NCBI GenBank assembly: GCA_910586445.1
Contig: CAJUHV010000068.1
Span: forward strand, 1 to 21,402
DNA: 21,402 bases
Source: an uncultured Eubacterium sp.
Lineage (GTDB): Bacteria; Bacillota; Clostridia; Lachnospirales; Lachnospiraceae
Direction: 5' to 3'
This document shows, one piece after another, positions 15,704 through 21,402 of this stretch. Each line of letters opens with the position of its first letter. Positions within the stretch are counted from its first letter, which is position 1. The position numbers were made by a program, and so were the translations under genes. The notes beneath the pieces were generated by a model that saw only the letters and a list, made by a program, of their open reading frames with translations, was not told the origin of the DNA and ran no database searches.

Positions 15704-15887
15704 CTAGAGCGTGTTTGAAAAATCATTCCCGCGATCTGCACTCCCCACTTTGCGGATAATTCATCCCAAATTTAATCAACATAGCCCGCTATGCCTCATA
15801 AATTTGGGATAAATTCTCCATATCATGCCCGTTGGGTACCAAGTGTGAAGCACATCTCACGGAAAGCATTTTTCAAACACGCTCTAG
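15704..15887. mobile_element. MITE-like element, intact copy B, 20-bp terminal inverted repeats
   Basis: The 184-bp element is bounded by perfect 20-bp inverted repeats, CTAGAGCGTGTTTGAAAAAT at 15704-15723 and its reverse complement at 15868-15887. A second perfect pair, ATCCCAAATTTA (15763-15774) and TAAATTTGGGAT (15799-15810), encloses ATAGC-CC-GCTAT. The whole folds into one long hairpin. It encodes no protein. A rearranged relative lies at 12163-12290. No target duplication is certain; CTAG or TA could be part of one. It lies between a + operon and a minus gene whose stop codon TAG (15884-15886) is inside it. Confidence 0.82.
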
Positions 15888-17128
15888 GACCCGCCTTCCG
15901 AATAATACCGGACTATCAGGCGCACCACCCTGCTGTAGCTGTCAATGCCGTCAGCGATTCCATTCAGTGTCAGGTTTTTCTCTAAAAAGGCATTGGTCGC
16001 TTTATTCACAGTCTCAGTGGGAACAACAGCTTTTTCCTCTACCTGTTCCCACTGTTCCTCTGTCAAAAACACATCATCCTTCAGCACCTGGTCATTGGCG
16101 GTGATCAGCCCGCGGCGCATTTCAGGCGGGACACTCTGCTTCACCTGCCTCGACAGATAGCCGATTACACTCAGATACCCCGAATACTGCAGGTAAAGGT
16201 CATCCGATTCTATGCACGCAAGAAATCCAAAATAATTTGCCTCATCCTCCATAATAATTCCTTTTAAATGCGAATATTCATGGCAGATGGTTGCAGGCAG
16301 ATTGGCAGGATACATCACCGTATTGTAATTTGCCTCCATTGTGAACGGAAAATAAATGCCGAGCAGATACTGCTGGCTCATAAAACGCGAAGCACGAATC
16401 GGCTTTGGATTCGGATAATATCCTGCCAGATAAGGATATTTTTCACCCTGTGCCTGCATGGCATTCCTGCATGCCTCATACAGCTGTGCATCGGAGCCGT
16501 CATATACTGCCTGCCCATGTTCATCACGCGCTACCTTTGCAGACAGGTCATTCGCCTTAGCAACGATCTGCGTATATGCATAAACCAGCTCCTTCGCACC
16601 ATATTCCTTATTATGGCCAAAATATTGCTCTTCAACCGTAGGTGCATGATACAGCATGTAACAGTTTAATGTTTCCGTAACATAAATATACACAAAAATA
16701 CCTGCCAGAAGCCTGCAGTTCCATGTCCGTATAAAACGCTGATTCCGGTTGTCCGCACGAACCTGTCCCGCAATCTGATCCTGCTTTTCTGTCTGACCCT
16801 GCTTTTCTGCCGCCTTATTTGGTCTGAATGCTTTCTTTTTCCAAAACCTGCAGAAAAATCCTGCTACAGCAGCAAGAAAATACAAAGCCTCAAATACCAG
16901 CAGGCAGACGCCGGTGACAATCAGCACTTCTCCAACCGAACTCGGAAACAGCCCCGATATCCTACCAAGCGTTCCTGTCCAGACAGGAAACACATGCAGT
17001 CGGTACCATTCTGTAAATTCTTTGGAATTCCATGATAATATATGTATACCGGTCAGCAGAATGAGCAGTGCAGCCAGAATCATATGGCGCACTTTCATCC
17101 GCGGTTTTTTATTTCTCAAATTACACAC
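15884..17128 (-). CDS. DUF3810 domain membrane protein with zinc-protease motif
   Basis: The 414-aa protein has three N-terminal membrane segments (about residues 16-32, 66-92 and 141-158), with a Lys/Gln-rich loop of about 40 residues between the second and third. The large C-terminal domain carries HEYSH at 283-287 followed by EDEANY (Glu296 region), the HExxH arrangement of zinc metallopeptidases. This matches DUF3810; substrate is unknown. It starts with GTG at 17128, preceded by GAGGAAGG four bases upstream, better than downstream in-frame ATGs. The last codons (EGGS) abut the MITE-like element, whose end supplies the TAG stop, so an original C-terminus may have been altered. It is a single-gene unit. 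Confidence 0.82.
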   Translation of the reverse strand: MCNLRNKKPRMKVRHMILAALLILLTGIHILSWNSKEFTEWYRLHVFPVWTGTLGRISGLFPSSVGEVLIVTGVCLLVFEALYFLAAVAGFFCRFWKKKAFRPNKAAEKQGQTEKQDQIAGQVRADNRNQRFIRTWNCRLLAGIFVYIYVTETLNCYMLYHAPTVEEQYFGHNKEYGAKELVYAYTQIVAKANDLSAKVARDEHGQAVYDGSDAQLYEACRNAMQAQGEKYPYLAGYYPNPKPIRASRFMSQQYLLGIYFPFTMEANYNTVMYPANLPATICHEYSHLKGIIMEDEANYFGFLACIESDDLYLQYSGYLSVIGYLSRQVKQSVPPEMRRGLITANDQVLKDDVFLTEEQWEQVEEKAVVPTETVNKATNAFLEKNLTLNGIADGIDSYSRVVRLIVRYYSEGGS

Positions 17129-17222
17129 GTCACCTTCCTCGCAGTTTTATTGTCCATAAATAGTAAATACGTTTTAAGATAAATAATTTATAAGGTCTTG
17201 TATGCCTAAACACGTACGATGT

Positions 17223-17371
17223 CCGGACTTTCTATCGTCATGTACAATGAAAAGCTCACTGCCCGGACTTTCTATTGTCATGTACAATGAAAAAGCTCGC
17301 TGCCCGTTCTCTCTATTGCCATGTACAATGAAAAGCCCGATGTCCGGACTTTCTATTGACATGAATAAAAA
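17223..17371. repeat. Degenerate tandem repeat, four units of 40-41 bp
   Basis: Units start at 17223, 17263, 17304 and 17344 with the pattern CCGGACTTTCTATTGTCATG then TACAATGAAAAGC. Three are near complete; the last decays after about 28 bp. Each unit contains ATTGT-CATGT-ACAAT-type inverted repeats (variants ATCGT, ATTGC), and GTCCGGAC is a perfect palindrome at 17221-17228 and 17342-17349. The period is not a multiple of three, so open frames across it on both strands change register and are unlikely to be genes. The gene-free interval is 17129-17488. Confidence 0.8.
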
Positions 17372-17408
17372 AGATACCCGACCACAATCAACCTGCAATC
17401 GGATATCT
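17367..17408 (-). terminator. Rho-independent terminator of the chemotaxis gene
   Basis: On the minus strand, AGATATCCGA (complement of 17399-17408) pairs with TCGGGTATCT (complement of 17372-17381), one mismatch in ten pairs, followed directly by six U (complement of 17367-17372). It lies 80-120 bp after the chemotaxis gene stop at 17489. The 17-nt loop is longish. Confidence 0.68.
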
Positions 17409-17488
17409 CTTTCCCTCCCATAACATCTGAAATCTGAATAATTACGATGTACTACTCAGCATGCATTGTATTTAACATCTGAAAAAAA

Positions 17489-19177
17489 CTATTTTCTCAG
17501 TGTAAACTGTCCCACCAGCTGTTCCAGTCCCTCCGACTGTGCTGACAGCTGTTCACTCGTAGCAGAAGACTGCTGGGCTGCCGCAGAATTATTTTGTATT
17601 ACTTCTGAAATCTGCTCAATGCCTTCTTCTAACTGCTTCATTGCCTCTGCCTGAGAATTGGACAATTCGCTGATCTCATTTGTTGAAGCAGCCAAGGTAC
17701 CGATACCCTGGATTACTTCTTCAATAGCTGCGGTCGCTCTAGCCGTAATTTCATTTCCACGCTCAATCTCACGGAGCGAATTTTCAATCAGTTTCTTAGT
17801 GTCAATCGCCGACGTCGCACTATCCGAAGCCAGTTTTCCGATCTGGTCTGCCACAACCGCAAAACCTTTTCCTGCCTCTCCTGCCCTTGCTGCCTCAATC
17901 GACGCATTCAGTGACAGCAGATTCGTCTGCGAAGCAATGTCTTCAATAGCTGCAATAATATTTGCAATCTCATTAGAAGTTTCATTAATCCTTTCCATTG
18001 CTTCATTTAAGTGCTTAATGTTTTCATTGCTTTCTTCTGCGTTGCGCTTAAACTCTTCTGCATTGCGGTAAGATTCATTTGCCTTTTCCGAACTATGTAC
18101 AACCGTCTCGGTAATATCCTGAATTGTTGCGGTCAGCTCCTCTACAGATGCAGCCTGATCCGTTGCACCTTCTGCCAGTGCCTGTGCACTCTCTGCCATC
18201 TGGCCTGCCCCCATAGATACCTGCTCCGAAGCTTCGTATATATTTCCAAGTGTCTTGCTCAGCGATTCAGCAATCGTTGTAATGGCATTGTCTACTGCCT
18301 GGAAATCACCTCTAAAATCCAGCTCTGTCCTTACATTAAAATTGCCGGCTGCCATCTCATCAAGCACACGGCTCAGCTCATGGATACAGCTTTTCAGCCA
18401 TCCGACTGCATCATTAAATGAATCCGTCATATCACCGATTTCATCCGCGTACATTTTTTCTACATATATATCCAGATTTCCGCGTGCCAGGTCTGCTGTC
18501 GCTTCTTGAATCTTTACTATCGGATCTGCAAAAAAGCCGGCAACTGATTTGGATACCAGCATAGAAACAATCACTGCAGTAATAATAACGATCAGCATAA
18601 CCGCACCCATTACATAGGTCTGTATCGTCAGTCTGGACGCTACTTCATTTCCCATATCCACATTTAAGTCAATCAGTCCTTCTACTGCATCGGTCAGCTG
18701 TTGAAATGTAGGTTTTCCTTCTGCAAACAGCAGGTCAAGAGCCTGTTCATCTTCATTTGCAAGTGCATACTCTTTCACCTCTTCAAACACTTCACGATAA
18801 GCCGGAAGAAGCTCTTCGATCTGCGATAAATACTTTTTCTCCTCAGATGTAGTGCAATGCTCCCTCACCGATTTATAAGCTTCATTCGTCAACTGCTTTC
18901 TCTGTTCCAGTTCCTCTGTAGATGACTGTAATTCTTCCTTATCTTCTATTAAAATCATTTCTCTTACAATAGTAGGCTCTTTACTTAACAAGGTACTGAA
19001 TATTCCAATCTCACCTTGTGAAAATCCATTCTGTACCAGTGCTTTTTTATATGCGCTGTTACTATAGAATAAAATCACCAGCCCAAGAATGCCTGCAATA
19101 CTACTCAAAACTACAACCAATGTAAAGCAGACTTTTAATTTCTTTTCTACATTATAATCTTTAATTTTATTTACCAT
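17489..19177 (-). CDS. Methyl-accepting chemotaxis protein
   Basis: The 562-aa receptor has a membrane helix at about 15-38, a helical extracellular four-helix-bundle-type sensor at about 40-185, a second membrane helix at about 188-210, HAMP from about 212, a second HAMP-like segment (VLDEMAAGNFNVRTELDFRG) at about 268-320 and the MCP signalling coiled coil to the end. The hairpin tip EDIASQTNLLSLNASIEAARAG near residue 430 contacts CheA and CheW. No C-terminal NWETF-type pentapeptide is seen. No che or flagellar gene is in the window, so it is an orphan receptor. Start ATG 19177 has GAGTGAGG just upstream. A TATAAT promoter lies at 19321-19348 and the terminator at 17367-17408. Confidence 0.94.
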   Translation of the reverse strand: MVNKIKDYNVEKKLKVCFTLVVVLSSIAGILGLVILFYSNSAYKKALVQNGFSQGEIGIFSTLLSKEPTIVREMILIEDKEELQSSTEELEQRKQLTNEAYKSVREHCTTSEEKKYLSQIEELLPAYREVFEEVKEYALANEDEQALDLLFAEGKPTFQQLTDAVEGLIDLNVDMGNEVASRLTIQTYVMGAVMLIVIITAVIVSMLVSKSVAGFFADPIVKIQEATADLARGNLDIYVEKMYADEIGDMTDSFNDAVGWLKSCIHELSRVLDEMAAGNFNVRTELDFRGDFQAVDNAITTIAESLSKTLGNIYEASEQVSMGAGQMAESAQALAEGATDQAASVEELTATIQDITETVVHSSEKANESYRNAEEFKRNAEESNENIKHLNEAMERINETSNEIANIIAAIEDIASQTNLLSLNASIEAARAGEAGKGFAVVADQIGKLASDSATSAIDTKKLIENSLREIERGNEITARATAAIEEVIQGIGTLAASTNEISELSNSQAEAMKQLEEGIEQISEVIQNNSAAAQQSSATSEQLSAQSEGLEQLVGQFTLRK

Positions 19178-19280
19178 ACCTCACTCTTCCTTTTTTTGTA
19201 AATAAGTTTGAATATGCAGCTTTATTTTTCATCGGCATAAATACAATACGATATTCTAATGTCAAGGTTCCATCGATAAT

Positions 19281-19296
19281 CTTGTTTAAAAACAAG
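19281..19296. promoter_or_regulatory. Perfect palindrome in the chemotaxis gene leader
   Basis: CTTGTTT-AA-AAACAAG is a 7-bp perfect inverted repeat with a 2-nt centre, located about 20-35 nt downstream of the predicted transcription start and about 105 bp before the ATG. It could be an operator, or chance in AT-rich DNA. Confidence 0.35.
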
Positions 19297-19320
19297 TCCC
19301 AGATCACATATCTCAGATCT

Positions 19321-19348
19321 ATTATACCACTTTTGTGTATAAATACAA
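19321..19348 (-). promoter_or_regulatory. Sigma-A-type promoter of the chemotaxis gene
   Basis: On the minus strand, a consensus TATAAT (complement of 19321-19326) is preceded by TTGTAT (complement of 19343-19348) with a 16-bp spacer. The leader would be about 135 nt. A second candidate lies nearer the gene: TTGACA at 19260-19265 without a good -10, and GCCGAT at 19231-19236, which resembles a sigma-28 -10 but lacks a TAAA at the right distance. Confidence 0.55.
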
Positions 19349-19399
19349 CAATTATTCATTATAAAATCTAATACAATACGACAGTTTGACTAATGGACT

Positions 19400-19470
19400 A
19401 GAGCGTGCATATATACCTTTTGGTAAATATACTTTAACAGTAATGACGAATTATAATCTGTACACGCTCT
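19400..19470. repeat. Short element with AGAGCGTG ends over the recJ 3' end
   Basis: AGAGCGTG at 19400-19407 and CACGCTCT at 19463-19470 are perfect inverted repeats, identical to the outer part of the terminal repeats of the element at 15704-15887. Inside, TACC-TTTT-GGTA forms a small hairpin. On the left it is preceded by CT, giving CTAGAGCG as in copy B. The last codons of recJ and its TAA stop (19434-19436) lie inside. The shared 8-bp end could be coincidence, but three occurrences in 7.5 kb are noteworthy. Confidence 0.45.
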
Positions 19471-21203
19471 CTTCCCTGATAGGTATCGATCGACGGATCG
19501 TATGTAATCGAAAAGCTGATCTGCTGCGGCCCGCCGTGAAGCAGCGCCTCCACCTGCCCTTTGGATGATTTTTCGCGTAAAAACGCCAAAAATGCCTCAA
19601 TATCCCCAAAGTACACGGCATCTATGCTGCCGCCTGCCCCGTCGTCCAAAAGAAGCCTGAGCACATTTTTATTTTTACCGACTATGCTGGCGCGCAGCGG
19701 ATGTACATTACGGACTGCAAATACCGGCTTTTCATTTCCTTTTCCAAACGGCTCCAGACATTCAAATTCACGAATCAGCCGTGCACTGATATAAGAAAGC
19801 GGCATTGCCACATCTATATGTACTTTTTCTACAAAATCCTCTTCTGTCAGAGTGGAGTACGCATTCAGCTGCCTGCGGAACTCATCTGCATTTTCTTTGT
19901 TCATAGAAAGCCCGGCTGCCATCGGATGTCCGCCGTATTTTGTCATCAGACCACCACACTTCGTCATCTCTTCAAACATCGAGTACGCCTCAATGGAACG
20001 CCCGGAGCCTTTGATCCCTCCGTCATCTGCATCCGTCAGTACAAAAATCGGCTTGTGATACTGCTCTCTGATCCTTCCCGCGATAATACCCGCCAGACTT
20101 TCATGACACTGCGGCAGGTAAACGACCATGACCTTGTCCTGACAGATTTTCTGCTCCTCGATCAGGCGCTTCGCTTCTTCCAGTCCCTTTAGCGTCAAAT
20201 TTTTACGTCTATCATTTAATTCCACCAGCTCTCCTGCCAGCTGCGAAGCCTTTTCCATAGACGGCTCCATCAAAAGCTGCAGGGAACGTTTTGCGGTATC
20301 CAGCCTTCCGCTGGCGTTTATGCACGGGCCGAGGACAAATCCAAAATGCCAGGATTTGATCTGCTCCCGCTCCAGATGATTCTGCCCGATCAGCGCAAGC
20401 AGTCCCGGATTTTCGGTCTTATGGACTGCCTGAAGCCCCAGCTTCACCAGCATCCGGTTCTCCCCGGTCAGATCCATCACATCTCCGACCGTCGCAAACG
20501 CCACATGCGCAATCATTTCAAAGCTGCGTTCCACCGGTATGCCCATATATTCATATAAAACCTGTACAAATTTCCATGCCACTGCTGCGCCGCACAACCC
20601 AGAATAAGGATAAGCACAGTCCGCCTGCTTTGGATTGATTACAGCATTCGCAGGCGGGATATGATAAATCTTTCCGCCATTTTCGTCTAATGTAAACGGC
20701 ACTTCATGATGATCCGTAATAATGACGGTTATGCCTGACTCTGCCGCATAAGCAATCTCCTGTGCAGCCGAAATCCCGTTGTCGCATGTAATAATCGTAT
20801 CAATGCCGTCAGACAGCGCCTTTTCAATCATCCCGCTGTTAACCCCATAGCCGTCGTGCACCCGGTCAGGAATCACATGGTCTGCCTGCGCTGCGCATGC
20901 CCGAAGCCCTGTCAGCAGAATATATGCCGCATTGACCCCGTCTATATCATAATCCCCGATCACCCGTATCTTTTTTTTCTGTCCGATTTTACCTGCCAGT
21001 ATCTGCGCGCCTTTGTCCGCATCCTTGAGCATATGCGGATCATGCAGCTTCTGTGCCGAACACGCCAGATAATCTGCAATCGCCTCGTCTCCGACAATTT
21101 CCCGGTTTCGTATAATACGGGCTGTCACCGGATCAATGCCGAACTTCGCCCCAATTGCGTCGAAATCTGCTTTTTTCATTGTTACAAACCATTTTTCGCT
21201 CAT
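19434..21203 (-). CDS. recJ: Single-stranded-DNA-specific exonuclease RecJ
   Basis: The 589-aa product is a full-length RecJ, a 5'-3' single-strand exonuclease of the DHH family used in recombination and mismatch repair. Visible parts are DYDIDG (84-89, motif I, usually DYDADG/DYDVDG), CDNG (140-143), DHH (164-166, motif III) and GPCINASGR (292-300). The DHHA1 domain has QCHESLAGIIAGR near 365-377 and KYGGHPMAAGLS near 422-433. A C-terminal OB-like part follows (RNVHPLRASIVGK). I choose ATG 21203, which has AGGGGAT upstream at about 10 nt; the frame opens 16 codons earlier without one. The last ten or so codons (RVQIIIRHYC) lie within a short AGAGCGTG-ended inverted-repeat element, so the C-terminus may be recently modified. 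Monocistronic here. Confidence 0.92.
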   Translation of the reverse strand: MSEKWFVTMKKADFDAIGAKFGIDPVTARIIRNREIVGDEAIADYLACSAQKLHDPHMLKDADKGAQILAGKIGQKKKIRVIGDYDIDGVNAAYILLTGLRACAAQADHVIPDRVHDGYGVNSGMIEKALSDGIDTIITCDNGISAAQEIAYAAESGITVIITDHHEVPFTLDENGGKIYHIPPANAVINPKQADCAYPYSGLCGAAVAWKFVQVLYEYMGIPVERSFEMIAHVAFATVGDVMDLTGENRMLVKLGLQAVHKTENPGLLALIGQNHLEREQIKSWHFGFVLGPCINASGRLDTAKRSLQLLMEPSMEKASQLAGELVELNDRRKNLTLKGLEEAKRLIEEQKICQDKVMVVYLPQCHESLAGIIAGRIREQYHKPIFVLTDADDGGIKGSGRSIEAYSMFEEMTKCGGLMTKYGGHPMAAGLSMNKENADEFRRQLNAYSTLTEEDFVEKVHIDVAMPLSYISARLIREFECLEPFGKGNEKPVFAVRNVHPLRASIVGKNKNVLRLLLDDGAGGSIDAVYFGDIEAFLAFLREKSSKGQVEALLHGGPQQISFSITYDPSIDTYQGRERVQIIIRHYC

Positions 21204-21351
21204 ATTTATTATATCCCCTGAACCTGCATAAATTTTCAGACATCTGTACACTGTTCATGCAGGCTTTTTGTTTTATCTACGCAGCTATGTTTTTCTTTTT
21301 CTGCGTTTTTTCTGCCATACGCCGTTCTTATTATTAGTTTTTTCTATAACT

Positions 21352-21401
21352 GAACCACTACCGGCTAAAGCCGGTAGGTTCGGGTGTGCTGCTGAAGCAG
21401 C
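21352..21401. repeat. Two adjacent perfect tetraloop hairpins at the window edge
   Basis: CTACCGGC (21358-21365) and GCCGGTAG (21370-21377) flank TAAA; the stem extends through GAAC/GTTC (21352-21355, 21378-21381) past a CA bulge. Then GCTGC-TGAA-GCAGC fills 21388-21401. No U-run follows, so these are not ordinary terminators. Subterminal hairpins with such short loops are typical of IS200/IS605-type ends, which may begin here, but the element itself is outside the window. From 21204 to 21351 I see no gene. Confidence 0.4.
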
Positions 21402-21402
21402 C

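Noticed and set aside
15791..16104. Short + strand frames at 15791-16104
   Set aside because: They lie in the MITE-like element and antisense to the DUF3810 gene, without ribosome sites.
17223..17371. Possible CRISPR array
   Set aside because: Units are contiguous with no unique spacers, are degenerate and there are no cas genes.
17174..17423. Open frames on both strands through the tandem repeat
   Set aside because: They are produced by the repeat itself; the 40-41-bp period shifts frame between units and neither has a ribosome site.
19231..19265. Sigma-28 promoter for the chemotaxis gene
   Set aside because: GCCGAT is a good partial -10, but no TAAA lies about 15 bp upstream. The TATAAT promoter at 19321 is better.

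Overview
The window looks like chromosomal DNA of a gut-type Clostridia, most likely a Lachnospiraceae (Blautia / Mediterraneibacter-like). This rests on gene content and style: BspA-type LRR_5 surface protein, C_GCxxG_C_C protein, a Lachnospiraceae-like PssA, strong AGGAGG ribosome sites, 1-4 bp gene overlaps and moderate GC. It is inference, since no rRNA or marker gene is present. Fourteen full-length protein genes with recognisable families are present, plus one small membrane protein. There is no phage, CRISPR or resistance island.

Layout. 1-535 has no convincing gene but holds a 133-bp palindromic element. A MATE exporter (536-1894) and a DegV fatty-acid-binding protein (2046-2939) follow on the + strand. 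A minus-strand block (7522 down to 2946) reads PAP2-type phosphatase, UPF0104/LPG-synthase-type membrane protein, PssA, Psd and a TIGR01212 radical SAM protein. It is a phospholipid (phosphatidylserine to phosphatidylethanolamine) operon with 4-bp overlaps and a good promoter at 7642-7670. Its pssA carries a run of ten G near the 3' end. Divergent from it, a promoter at 7894-7922 drives a 634-aa secreted BspA-like LRR protein. A large hairpin separates it from a convergent pair: a CgeB-type glycosyltransferase and a C_GCxxG_C_C protein. After a repeat-rich gap (12072-12597) comes a + operon: XRE regulator with a long helical sensor-like tail, a PLDc_N mini-protein, an ABC ATPase and an ABC-2 permease. 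The last three resemble YxlE-YxlF-YxlG of Bacillus subtilis, with an XRE regulator in place of sigma-Y. The right third is on the minus strand: a DUF3810 membrane metalloprotease-like protein, a methyl-accepting chemotaxis protein and RecJ.

The least explained part is non-coding. A MITE-like element with perfect 20-bp terminal inverted repeats (15704-15887) supplies the stop codon of the DUF3810 gene. A truncated, rearranged relative lies at 12163-12290. A short element with the same AGAGCGTG ends (19400-19470) contains the 3' end of recJ. There are also nested palindromes at 12299-12381, a tandem array of 40-41-bp units at 17223-17371, and paired TAAA/TGAA-loop hairpins at the right edge. 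I do not see a clear-cut new defence or mobile system. The best candidates for undescribed biology are the slippable G10 tract in pssA, with a 71-codon alternative tail, and the AGAGCGTG element family sitting at gene 3' ends.
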